From: Microbaculum marinum
GTDB taxonomy: Bacteria > Pseudomonadota > Alphaproteobacteria > Rhizobiales > Tepidamorphaceae
NCBI RefSeq assembly: GCF_042646165.1
Contig: NZ_JBHRTC010000003.1
Direction: 5' to 3' (one strand)
DNA length: 64,000 bases
The translations under genes were made by a program, and so were the position numbers. The notes under the pieces were generated by a model that did no database searches, was not told the origin of the DNA, and was given only the letters and a program-made list of their open reading frames with translations. Positions 15,924-23,434 of this stretch are shown one piece after another (within the stretch, counting starts at the first letter, position 1; each line of letters starts with the position of its first letter).

Positions 15924-16703
15924 TCACATCACCTCGCCGCCGGCCACGGCGATCGCCTGGCCGGTGACGGCAGCCGCGCCGGGACCGCACAGCCACAGCA
16001 CTGCGTCGGCGACCTCGTCCGGGGCGACCAGGCGGCCCTGCGGGTTGTCCTTGACGAGCTCCGCCTCGGCCTGCGCCGCCGTCATGCCGGTCTTCTCGAC
16101 GATCCGGGCGATCGAATCGGCGACCAGGTCGGTGTCGGTGAAACCCGGGCAAACCGCGTTCACGGTGACGCCCTTTCGGGCCGTCTCCAGCGCCAGCGAC
16201 CGGACGAGGCCGATCGCGGCATGCTTGGCGGCGCAGTAGGCCGAGGTGTAGCGATAGCCGGTGAGGCCCGCGGTCGAGGCGATAACGACGATCCGTCCGC
16301 CGCCCGCCTCGACCATCGGGCCGAGCACGGCATGGACGGAATGCACGACGCCCATCAGGTTGACGTCGAACATGCGCCGGAACAGGGCGGCATCGGTGCG
16401 GGCAAACGGGGCGGATTCGGCGGCCCCCGCATTGGCGACGAGGATGTCGACGGGTCCGCGGTCGGCGGCAGCGGCTTCGATCGCCGCCTGGATCGCCGCT
16501 TCGTCCGTCACGTCGGCCAGCACGTATCCGTCCGCGCCGCCGGACCCGACCAGTTCGGCGAGCGGCTGTTCGCCGCGGCCGGTCACCGTGACGAGCGCGC
16601 CGGCAGCCGTCAGGGTGCGGGCAATCGCCGCGCCGATGCCGCGGCCGCCGCCGGTCACCACCGCGTGGCGGCCTTCGATCGCCGATACGCCGGTTGCAGC
16701 CAC
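15924..16703 (-). CDS. SDR-family oxidoreductase, probable 3-hydroxyacyl-CoA dehydrogenase
   Basis: 259 residues, GTG start at 16703, seven bases after the stop of the monooxygenase/reductase gene. Classical short-chain dehydrogenase: cofactor loop VVTGGGRGIGAAIA (residues ~15-28), NAG at VANAGAAESAPF, catalytic Ser in IVVIASTAG and the YCAAK active-site tetrad (~152-156). Ends VTGQAIAVAGGEVM as in many NAD(H)-dependent family members. In this operon it is the natural candidate to oxidise the hydroxyacyl-CoA formed by the hydratase. That role is inferred from position. Confidence 0.87.
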   Translation of the reverse strand: MAATGVSAIEGRHAVVTGGGRGIGAAIARTLTAAGALVTVTGRGEQPLAELVGSGGADGYVLADVTDEAAIQAAIEAAAADRGPVDILVANAGAAESAPFARTDAALFRRMFDVNLMGVVHSVHAVLGPMVEAGGGRIVVIASTAGLTGYRYTSAYCAAKHAAIGLVRSLALETARKGVTVNAVCPGFTDTDLVADSIARIVEKTGMTAAQAEAELVKDNPQGRLVAPDEVADAVLWLCGPGAAAVTGQAIAVAGGEVM

Positions 16704-16710
16704 CTGCCGA

Positions 16711-19080
16711 CTACTCCGCCGCCGCGATGAACGAGGTCTTCGGCCGCGGCGCCTCGCGGGACGATTGCCGCGACTTGGGACGCGCCTTGATCCGCAGCTC
16801 CTCGAGGTTCTGCCGGTCGCGAACGCTGTTGCGGGCGAGCTGGTCGTAGCCCGGCTCGTACTGCGGCTGGACCGTCAGATAGGGCTCGCCGTACCAGGCA
16901 GCAGCCCGGGCGGTGAAGAACGGGTCGACGAGATGCGGACGGCCGATCGCCACCAGATCCGCGCGTCCGGCGACCAGTATGGTGTTGGCCTGGTCGGCGG
17001 TGGTGATGTTGCCCACGCACATGGTGGCGACGTCCGCCTCGTTGCGGATCTGGTCGGAGAACGGCGTCTGGAACATGCGCCCGTAGACCGGCGCGGACCA
17101 GTTCACGGTCTGGCCGGTCGAGACATCGACGAGGTCGACGCCCTCGGCGGCGAAGGCCTGCGCAACGGCCACCGCGTCCTCGCCCGGCAGGCCGCCCTCG
17201 GCCCAATCCGTGGCGGAGATCCTGACCGACATCGGCTTGTGCTTCGGCCAGGCCTCGCGCATCCGCCGGAAGACCTCGAGCGGGAACTTCAGCCGGTTCT
17301 CGATCGGGCCGCCGTACTCGTCGGTGCGCTGGTTAGTCAGCGGCGACAGGAAGCTCGCCAGCAGGTAGCCGTGGGCGCAGTGCAGCTCAAGCATGTCGAA
17401 GCCGAGCCTCTCGGTCCGCTCGACCGCGGCGACGAACGCCTCGACGATGCGGTCCATGTCCTCGCGGGTCACCTCGCGCGGCACCTGGCTTTCCGGATAG
17501 TACGGGATCGGCGAGGCCGACAGCACCGGCCAGCCATCCTCGGCATTGTCGAGCGGCCGGTCCATGCCCTCCCACATCAGCTTGGAGGCGCCCTTGCGAC
17601 CGGCATGGCCGAGCTGCATGCACAGCTTGGAGTTGGAATTCGCCTGCACGAAGTCGACGATCCGCTTCCAGGCGGCCTCCTGCTCGTCGTTCCACAGGCC
17701 GGTGCAGCCGTGGGTGATCCGCGCATCCGGCGCCACGCAGGTCATCTCGGTGAAGATCAGGCCGGCGCCGCCCATCGCCCGGGCGCCGTAGTGGACCAGG
17801 TGGAAGTCACCCGGCACCCCGTCCTTCGCGGAGTACATGCACATCGGCGACATGACGATGCGGTTCTGCAGCTCCATGTCGCGCAGCCTGAACGGCTGGA
17901 ACGCCGGCGTCGCCGGGTTGTCGACGTCGACGTCGAAGCCCTTCAGCCGGACCTTTTCGGCGAACATCCGGTCGGCCCTGTCGACGAATTCCGGCGCCCT
18001 CAGACGCAGGTTGTCGTAGGTGATCGCCTTGGAGCGGGTCATCAGGCCGAAGGCGAACTGGATCGGATCGTAGTCCCAGAACCGGTCGAGATGCTCGAAC
18101 CAGACCAGCGACACGTCGGCGGCGTGCTGGATGATCTCGACACCCTCGCGACGGCCGGACTCGAACAGCTTCAGCGCCGAAGGCACGTCCGGCTTCGCCT
18201 CGATCGCCTCGAACAGCGCGATCGCGTCCTCCATGGCCAGCTTGGTGCCGGAGCCGATGGAGTAGTGCGCGGTCGCCTTGGCGTCGCCGAGCAGGACCAT
18301 GTTGTCCTTCACCCAGCGCTCGTTGCGGATCATCGGGAAGTTGCGCCACATCGACCGGTTGATCAGCAGCGGATGGCCGTCGAGATACTTGCCGAAGATC
18401 TTCCGGCAGAACTCGGCGGATTCCTCCTCGTTCAGCGCGCCGAGGCCGGCCCGTTCGAAGGTCTCGTCATCGGTCTCGAAGATCCAGGTCGAGCGGCCTT
18501 CCTCGTACTGGTAGGCATGGGCGATGAAGATGCCCCACTCTGTCTCCTCGAAGCAGAAGGTGAAGGCGTCGAGCGGCTTGGTGGAACCCATCCAGGCGAA
18601 CTTGTTGGGGCGCAGGTCGACATTCGGCCTGAAGTGCTCGGCGAAATGCTCGCGGAACCGGCTGTTGACGCCGTCGGAGAGCACCACAAGGTCAGAGTCG
18701 GAGAAGTCGGTGTCCGGATCGACCTCCGTCTGGTAGCAAATCTCGACGCCGAGCTCGATCGCCCGGTCCTGCAGGATCCTCAGCAGCGTCGTGCGCGAGC
18801 AGCCGCAGAAGCCGTTGCCGCCGACCCGGTGCGCCGTGTCCTTGAAATGGATCTCGATGTCGTCCCAGTAGGCGAACTCGTCGGTGATCCGCTTGTAGCT
18901 CTCCGGATCCCAGCCCTCGAAGGTGTCGAGCGTCTCGTCGGAGAACACCACGCCGAAGCCGAACGTGTCGTCCGGCCGGTTGCGCTCGAAGGCCGTGATG
19001 ACGCTGTCCGGCCGGGCCTTCTTCAGAAGGATTGCGAAATACAGCCCCGCAGGTCCGCCCCCGACGATCGATACCTTCAT
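16711..19080 (-). CDS. Fused flavin monooxygenase / old-yellow-enzyme reductase: anthraniloyl-CoA monooxygenase type
   Basis: 789 residues from the ATG at 19080 (GGGAGAG upstream). Residues ~1-380 are a flavoprotein hydroxylase: KVSIVGGGPAGLYFA binds FAD, the middle has GFGVVFSDETLDTFEGWDP, and LLGDAKATAHYSIGSG is the second FAD motif. From ~393 to ~730 is an old-yellow-enzyme FMN domain (RIVMSPMCMYSA, QLGHAGRKG, HCAHGYLLASFLSPLTNQR). This fusion is that of 2-aminobenzoyl-CoA monooxygenase/reductase, which hydroxylates and then partly reduces anthraniloyl-CoA; the family is also annotated as salicylyl-CoA 5-hydroxylase. The ligase, beta-oxidation set and RidA downstream favour anthranilate. 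The C-terminal ~30 residues are a basic, disordered-looking tail. Confidence 0.88.
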   Translation of the reverse strand: MKVSIVGGGPAGLYFAILLKKARPDSVITAFERNRPDDTFGFGVVFSDETLDTFEGWDPESYKRITDEFAYWDDIEIHFKDTAHRVGGNGFCGCSRTTLLRILQDRAIELGVEICYQTEVDPDTDFSDSDLVVLSDGVNSRFREHFAEHFRPNVDLRPNKFAWMGSTKPLDAFTFCFEETEWGIFIAHAYQYEEGRSTWIFETDDETFERAGLGALNEEESAEFCRKIFGKYLDGHPLLINRSMWRNFPMIRNERWVKDNMVLLGDAKATAHYSIGSGTKLAMEDAIALFEAIEAKPDVPSALKLFESGRREGVEIIQHAADVSLVWFEHLDRFWDYDPIQFAFGLMTRSKAITYDNLRLRAPEFVDRADRMFAEKVRLKGFDVDVDNPATPAFQPFRLRDMELQNRIVMSPMCMYSAKDGVPGDFHLVHYGARAMGGAGLIFTEMTCVAPDARITHGCTGLWNDEQEAAWKRIVDFVQANSNSKLCMQLGHAGRKGASKLMWEGMDRPLDNAEDGWPVLSASPIPYYPESQVPREVTREDMDRIVEAFVAAVERTERLGFDMLELHCAHGYLLASFLSPLTNQRTDEYGGPIENRLKFPLEVFRRMREAWPKHKPMSVRISATDWAEGGLPGEDAVAVAQAFAAEGVDLVDVSTGQTVNWSAPVYGRMFQTPFSDQIRNEADVATMCVGNITTADQANTILVAGRADLVAIGRPHLVDPFFTARAAAWYGEPYLTVQPQYEPGYDQLARNSVRDRQNLEELRIKARPKSRQSSREAPRPKTSFIAAAE

Positions 19081-19142
19081 GACGCGTCTCTCCCGGTTCG
19101 GCCGGCCGGCGCCCCGCAGGGTTGCGATTCGCCGGTTCGACA

Positions 19143-19168
19143 AAATAACTTTAAGCTTAAAATAATTT
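19143..19168 (-). promoter_or_regulatory. Palindromic operator overlapping a probable sigma70 promoter of the aryl-CoA operon
   Basis: TTTAAGCTTAAA (19150-19161) is a perfect 12-base palindrome, and pairing continues imperfectly to 19143-19168. On the minus strand TTGCGC (19171-19176), a 17-base spacer and TAAAGT (19148-19153) make a reasonable -35/-10 pair, so the palindrome would cover the -10 region. That suits a repressor of the MarR or TetR type. The start codon is ~68 bases further on. No regulator gene is adjacent. Confidence 0.5.
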
Positions 19169-19191
19169 CAGCGCAAGCCGCCCTGCCCGCA

Positions 19192-19205
19192 TTGATTAAG
19201 ATCAA
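19192..19205. promoter_or_regulatory. FNR/FixK-type box, perfect consensus
   Basis: TTGAT-TAAG-ATCAA matches the FNR/FixK/Anr consensus TTGATnnnnATCAA at every specified base. Its centre lies ~57 bases upstream of the inferred transcription start of the aryl-CoA operon, a class I activator position. The other neighbour, the dgoK-like gene, ends toward the box on the minus strand, so the box most likely serves the operon. Confidence 0.6.
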
Positions 19206-19253
19206 TCCGTACACCCGGGAATCTGGGCGCCGGGCCAAGTGCTTTCAACGGTT

Positions 19254-20180
19254 TCAGGCCGGATCGGCCGCCAGCCGCCGTATCGCCGTCAGTCCGGCGA
19301 TCGTGGCACGCTCCGCATCGACCGCCTGCATCGACAGGCCCAGCATCTCGAAGGCGCTTGCGTAGCGCGCGGTGAGCGACCCGCCGCCGACGACCAGCAC
19401 CGCACCGTCCGGTTCGAACATCCGCGCCATCTCGCGCACCTCGTGGCCGATCAGGATGCCCGACAGATAGTCGGCAAGCCCGTCTGCCGGCACCACGTCA
19501 AACAGGCCGTCGGCGCGCACCGAGAACAGGTGGTGCAGGAGCCCGCCGGTATCGCCGGACCGCTCGACGCCTGTTGCGAAGGAGGAGCCCGCCTCCCAGG
19601 AGGGGCTCGTCGTCGCCGGCATCAGCGCCCCCAGGATCGAGTGATCCCGCATTGCCGAGAACGCCTCGCCGGTCATCGAGGTGGCGAAGCGGACGAGCGC
19701 GCCGCCGGACATGTCGACCCATTTCGAATGGGTTCCGGGCAGGCAGATCACTGCGTCGCCCGCGCCCGACATCTCCAGCGCGCCGAAGCACTGCACCTCT
19801 TCGCCGCGCATGACGTCGCGGTGCGCCGAACCCGCCGGCAGACAGACGCCGGGAACGATCGCAACGTTCTGCTGCCCGGGCACCGCGCCGAGGCCCTGCG
19901 CCACCGCCACCGGATCGGCGGGACAGTCGAGATAGGCGGTCTCGACCCATCCCTGCCGGCTGCCGATCATGCCGCTCATCAGGACGGGGACGGGACCAGG
20001 CGTCCGCCAGCAGCCGACGAGCGTTTCGAACGCCTCGGCAAACCGCCCGTCGGCGACGTTGCGGATGCCGAGGGAGGTTTCGCGCCGGTCGAGGACGGTT
20101 CCGCCGCCGTCGAGCGCATAGGCCCGCGCGTTCGTCGTACCCCAGTCGACGGCGATGAATTCGATCGGCTTCTGCGGCAT
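19254..20180 (-). CDS. dgoK: 2-dehydro-3-deoxygalactonokinase (DgoK-like)
   Basis: 308 residues from an ATG at 20180; a TTG four codons earlier (20192) is an alternative, but AAGGG abuts it. The first loop IEFIAVDWGTTNARAYALD is the phosphate-binding motif of the actin/hexokinase-like sugar kinase fold. CLPGTHSKWVDMSGG and VLVVGGGSLTARYASAFEMLG complete the DgoK pattern. The enzyme phosphorylates 2-keto-3-deoxy-galactonate in the De Ley-Doudoroff pathway. It is divergent from a GntR-family regulator, but no DgoA aldolase or galactonate dehydratase is visible beside it, so the rest of the route must be elsewhere. Confidence 0.87.
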   Translation of the reverse strand: MPQKPIEFIAVDWGTTNARAYALDGGGTVLDRRETSLGIRNVADGRFAEAFETLVGCWRTPGPVPVLMSGMIGSRQGWVETAYLDCPADPVAVAQGLGAVPGQQNVAIVPGVCLPAGSAHRDVMRGEEVQCFGALEMSGAGDAVICLPGTHSKWVDMSGGALVRFATSMTGEAFSAMRDHSILGALMPATTSPSWEAGSSFATGVERSGDTGGLLHHLFSVRADGLFDVVPADGLADYLSGILIGHEVREMARMFEPDGAVLVVGGGSLTARYASAFEMLGLSMQAVDAERATIAGLTAIRRLAADPA

Positions 20181-20219
20181 CTGAGCGCTCAACCCTTGCG
20201 ATCTGGAAAGCTATGGGTG

Positions 20220-20237
20220 CTATTGTAGTATGAATAG
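20220..20237. promoter_or_regulatory. Candidate GntR/FadR-subfamily operator between dgoK and gntR
   Basis: CTATT and AATAG form an inverted repeat with an 8-base spacer. The core TTGTAGTATGA (20223-20233) fits the FadR-subfamily pattern TnGTnnnACnA with one mismatch. It lies 40 bases before the regulator's TTG and 40 bases before the kinase start on the other strand, the expected place for autoregulation and kinase control. Confidence 0.5.
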
Positions 20238-20278
20238 AGGATCCGGCAGCGGGCCCACTCTTAACCGGGAGAAAGCGC

Positions 20279-21049
20279 TTGGAGAAGCCGGTCAGGTCCG
20301 CGCCCTCCGCCCGACGCAGCGTCTACGGCCAGATCGTCGACGAACTCGGCCGCCAAATCGTCACCGGGGAATTCGAACCGGGATCGATCCTGCCCAGCGA
20401 AGGCGACTACAGCGCCAAACTCGCGGTCAGCCGCACCTCGTTCCGCGAAGCCATCAAGATGCTGGCGGGGAAGGGCCTGGTCGAATCGCGTCCCAAGACC
20501 GGCACGCGCGTGCGACAGCGCTCGCAGTGGCACATGCTCGATCCCGACGTCACGACCTGGGCCTTCGAGGCCGGCCCCGATCGGCACTACGCCCGCGCCT
20601 TCTTCGAGTTCCGCGGCATCATCGAGCCGGCCGCGGCCGCGCTCGCCGCCGAGCGGCGCGGCGAGGCCGATCTCGGCCGGATGCGGCGCGGACTTGCCGG
20701 CATGGCGGCGGCCGGCTCGCGCGACGAATGGATCGGACCCGATCTGTCCTTCCATCGCGCCATCCTGGCGGCGACCGGCAACGAGTTGCTGATCTCGCTC
20801 GGTCACCTGCTCGAGCCGGCGCTGACCGAAAGCTTCGCCATCGCCAATGTCGACGCGGCCCGGCGCCAGGCCTCCGTCCCCTTGCATCGCGCCGTCTATG
20901 TCGCCATCGACGACGGCAGACCCGATGACGCCCGGTCCGCGATGGCCTATCTGCTCGGCGAGGCGCTGGTCGACCTGGAGGAGATGGTCGGCATTGGCAG
21001 CAACGTGGAAGTAGCAGCTCTGCATGAGCCTGTTTCGGATCCGAAATGA
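20279..21049 (+). CDS. GntR-family transcriptional regulator, FadR subfamily
   Basis: 256 residues, TTG start with GGGAGAAA six bases upstream. The N-terminal winged helix (residues ~15-80) reads RRSVYGQIVDELGRQIVTGEFEPGSILPSEGDYSAKLAVSRTSFREAIKMLAGKGLVESRPKTGTRV in type, shown here by its key segments GSILPSE and SRTSFREAIKMLAGKGL. An all-helical FCD ligand-binding domain (~100-240) has FFEFRGIIEPAAAALAAER and the conserved His in SFHRAILAATGNELL. Given the divergent DgoK-like kinase and the downstream UxaA-family dehydratase, it probably senses a sugar acid or its breakdown product. A perfect palindrome overlaps its last codons. Confidence 0.88.
   Translation: MEKPVRSAPSARRSVYGQIVDELGRQIVTGEFEPGSILPSEGDYSAKLAVSRTSFREAIKMLAGKGLVESRPKTGTRVRQRSQWHMLDPDVTTWAFEAGPDRHYARAFFEFRGIIEPAAAALAAERRGEADLGRMRRGLAGMAAAGSRDEWIGPDLSFHRAILAATGNELLISLGHLLEPALTESFAIANVDAARRQASVPLHRAVYVAIDDGRPDDARSAMAYLLGEALVDLEEMVGIGSNVEVAALHEPVSDPK
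21033..21046. promoter_or_regulatory. 14-base perfect palindrome at the end of gntR
   Basis: TTTCGGATCCGAAA is a perfect 14-base palindrome immediately before the gntR stop codon and 67 bases ahead of the uxaA-like gene. It could be an operator for the dehydratase gene; being inside coding sequence, it may also be fortuitous. Confidence 0.3.
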
Positions 21050-21112
21050 ATTAACTGCACGGTTCGCCGGGGCGTAGGTGCGCGCCCGCTACATCTGGCC
21101 AGGACAACGATC

Positions 21113-22660
21113 GTGAACAAACAATCCCCCATTCGTAACGAGATACCGCGGGTCGTCCGCCTCAATCCGTCCGACAACGTCGTCGTTGCCACGGGGCGCA
21201 TTACAGTCGGCGCGCCGATTCCGGGCGAGGGTGTCGCCACCACTGCCGAGATCCCGTCCGGACACAAGATCGCGACCAGGGCGATCGGACAGGGCGATGA
21301 GATCCGCAAGTACGGGCAGATCATCGGCTTTGCTTCGCAGCCGATCGCGGCGGGCGACCACGTCCATACCCACAATTGCGCCATGGGCGACTTCGCCCGC
21401 GACTATGCCTTCGGCGCCGAAGCCAGACCGACCGAGTTCGTGCCGGAAACAGAGCGGGCGACGTTCCAGGGCATCGTCCGCCACGACGGCCGCGTCGCAA
21501 CCCGCAACTACATCGGCATCGTCTCGACGGTGAACTGCTCGGCGACGGTCGCGCGCATGGTCGCCGCCCACTTCACGCCCGAGCGACTGGCCGCCTACCC
21601 GAACGTCGACGGCGTCACCGCCTTCGTGCACGGCACCGGCTGCGGCATGGCCGACGCCGGAGACGGCCTCGAGACGCTTCAGCGCACCATGTGGGGCTAT
21701 GTCCGCCACGCGAACTGCGCCGGCGTGCTGCTGGTCGGGCTCGGCTGCGAGGTCAACCAGATCCGCTTCCTGATGGAGGCCTACCAGCTCGACGACGAAA
21801 GCCGCTTCCAGCACATGACCATCCAGGACTGGGGCGGCACCCGCAATGCGGTGGAGGAAGGCATCCGCCGCGTCGAGGCGATGCTGCCGGCGGCCAACGC
21901 GGCGCGGCGCGAGCCGGTGTCGGCCGAGCACCTGTCGCTGGCGCTGCAGTGCGGCGGCTCCGACGCCTACTCCGGCATCACCGCCAACCCGGCGCTCGGG
22001 GCGGCGGCCGACCTGCTCGTACGCCACGGCGGCACCGCGATCCTCGCGGAGACGCCCGAGATCTATGGCGCGGAGCACCTGCTCACCCGCCGCGCCCCCG
22101 ACCGGCGGGTCGGGGAGAAGCTGATCGAGCGGATCAGGTGGTGGGAGGACTACACGGCGCGGAACGGCGGCGACATGAACAACAACCCCTCGCCGGGAAA
22201 CAAGGCGGGCGGCCTCACGACCATCCTCGAAAAGTCGCTGGGCGCCGCAGCCAAGGGCGGTACCACCAACCTGACCGGCGTCTACAAGTATGCCGAGCCG
22301 GTGACGGCAAAGGGCTTCGTGTTCATGGATTCGCCGGGCTACGACCCCGCCTCGATCACCGGCGAGGTGGCCTCCGGCGCCAACATCGTCTGCTTCACCA
22401 CCGGCCGCGGCTCGGTGTTCGGCTTCAAGCCGGCGCCCAGCGTAAAGCTCGCCACCAACACGCCGATGTACGAGCGCATGGCGGACGACATGGACGTCAA
22501 TTGCGGCGAGATCCTCACCCACGGCGTCGGCGTCGACGAAATGGGCCGGCGGATCTTCGATCTGCTGCTCGACGTCGCGTCGGGGCGGAAGTCGAAGAGC
22601 GAGGAACTCGGATTCGGCGACAACGAGTTCACGCCCTGGGTGATCGGCGCGACGATGTAG
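21113..22660 (+). CDS. UxaA-family sugar-acid dehydratase (altronate/galactarate dehydratase type)
   Basis: 515 residues, GTG start. The N-terminal SAF domain (~15-100) includes HKIATRAIGQGDEIRKYGQIIGFA and the metal-binding-type GDHVHTHNCAMGDF, closer to UxaA's HVHAHN than to GarD. The C-terminal catalytic region has GLGCEVNQIRF, LALQCGGSDAYSGITANPALG, NNNPSPGNKAGGLTTILEKSLG and FTTGRGSVFG, all family hallmarks. Known members dehydrate altronate or galactarate to keto-deoxy acids, using Fe2+. It follows the GntR gene by 63 bases on the same strand. Combined with the DgoK-like kinase, a route through a 2-keto-3-deoxy acid is plausible; the exact substrate is not determined. Confidence 0.85.
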   Translation: MNKQSPIRNEIPRVVRLNPSDNVVVATGRITVGAPIPGEGVATTAEIPSGHKIATRAIGQGDEIRKYGQIIGFASQPIAAGDHVHTHNCAMGDFARDYAFGAEARPTEFVPETERATFQGIVRHDGRVATRNYIGIVSTVNCSATVARMVAAHFTPERLAAYPNVDGVTAFVHGTGCGMADAGDGLETLQRTMWGYVRHANCAGVLLVGLGCEVNQIRFLMEAYQLDDESRFQHMTIQDWGGTRNAVEEGIRRVEAMLPAANAARREPVSAEHLSLALQCGGSDAYSGITANPALGAAADLLVRHGGTAILAETPEIYGAEHLLTRRAPDRRVGEKLIERIRWWEDYTARNGGDMNNNPSPGNKAGGLTTILEKSLGAAAKGGTTNLTGVYKYAEPVTAKGFVFMDSPGYDPASITGEVASGANIVCFTTGRGSVFGFKPAPSVKLATNTPMYERMADDMDVNCGEILTHGVGVDEMGRRIFDLLLDVASGRKSKSEELGFGDNEFTPWVIGATM

Positions 22661-22800
22661 GCGGCTTGCGGGTGGCCATGTGGCCATCAGGACACGCCCG
22701 CGATTTCTAGTGCCGCGGGTGTTGGTGGCACCGGCGATTTCTGTACTAAATGATCGTGTTATCCAGAGGTCCGCAACCTGCGGACAAGGGCAGGGGCCAG

Positions 22801-23283
22801 ATGTTCGGGGCTATCCAGAAAGTATTGCGCAATCTCACGGCGGAGTCGGAGCCGGTCTATGACGCTGGCGACCCGAAGGTCGCCACGGCCGCCCTCGCCG
22901 TTCACGCGATCGCCGTCGACGGCATCGTCGAAGAGCCGGAAAAGAACAAGCTTCGCGCCGTCCTCCAGGAGCATTTCGACCTCAACGAGGAGGAAACCGC
23001 CGAGCTGATCGCCGAGGCGCGCCGCCGTGACCTGGAGGCCATCGACCTCTACGCGTTCACCAGCGTCATCAAGCGGACGCTCGACGAGGAGGGCCGACAG
23101 GGCGTCGTCGAGATGCTGTGGGAACTCGTCTATGCCGATGGCGAGGTACACGAGTTCGAGGACAATTTCATCTGGCGCGTCGCCGAGCTTCTCGGCGTCT
23201 CCTCGCGCGAGCGCATCGCCCTAAAGCTGCGCGCGGAGCGCGAATCACCTCGGGGATCGGACAACGGCGGGTCCGATGGCTGA
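22801..23283 (+). CDS. TerB-family (tellurite-resistance/DjlA-like helical) protein
   Basis: 160 residues from the ATG at 22801, preceded by AAGGGCAGGGGCCAG; the frame opens 17 codons earlier, but that part has no ribosome site. The all-helical core has two acidic repeats typical of TerB: HAIAVDGIVEEPEKNKLRAVL near residue 35 and LVYADGEVHEFEDNFIWRVAELLG near residue 115, each with the D-G-x-x-x-x-x-E metal-binding-like pattern. The function of single-domain TerB proteins in alphaproteobacteria is unknown; they are often called tellurite resistance proteins only by homology. No other ter gene is nearby, so a resistance role is not supported here. Confidence 0.8.
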   Translation: MFGAIQKVLRNLTAESEPVYDAGDPKVATAALAVHAIAVDGIVEEPEKNKLRAVLQEHFDLNEEETAELIAEARRRDLEAIDLYAFTSVIKRTLDEEGRQGVVEMLWELVYADGEVHEFEDNFIWRVAELLGVSSRERIALKLRAERESPRGSDNGGSDG

Positions 23284-23434
23284 CCCTTTGCGCCTACTGG
23301 TATCCGATCGTCCGGCGCCCGGCCCGAGCCGCGTCTTCGTATCGCCTACCGGAGACGTTCCATACCCGATGCATCGCCCAGGCGGACGCTGACGCGCCGC
23401 CTCCGCCGAGCGATCCCGAGACGGAGCAGGCCCC

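Noticed and set aside
15631..16152. Possible small genes across the repeat-filled gap
   Set aside because: Frames on both strands cross hairpins and repeats, have no ribosome site and no recognisable domain; the repeats explain the lack of stops in GC-rich DNA.
16261..19365. A 1034-residue plus-strand frame opposite the monooxygenase
   Set aside because: Antisense shadow of an FAD/OYE fusion with intact motifs.
22801..23283. Tellurite resistance function for the TerB-like protein
   Set aside because: No terC, terD, terA or terZ gene is nearby, and lone TerB proteins have no shown role in resistance.
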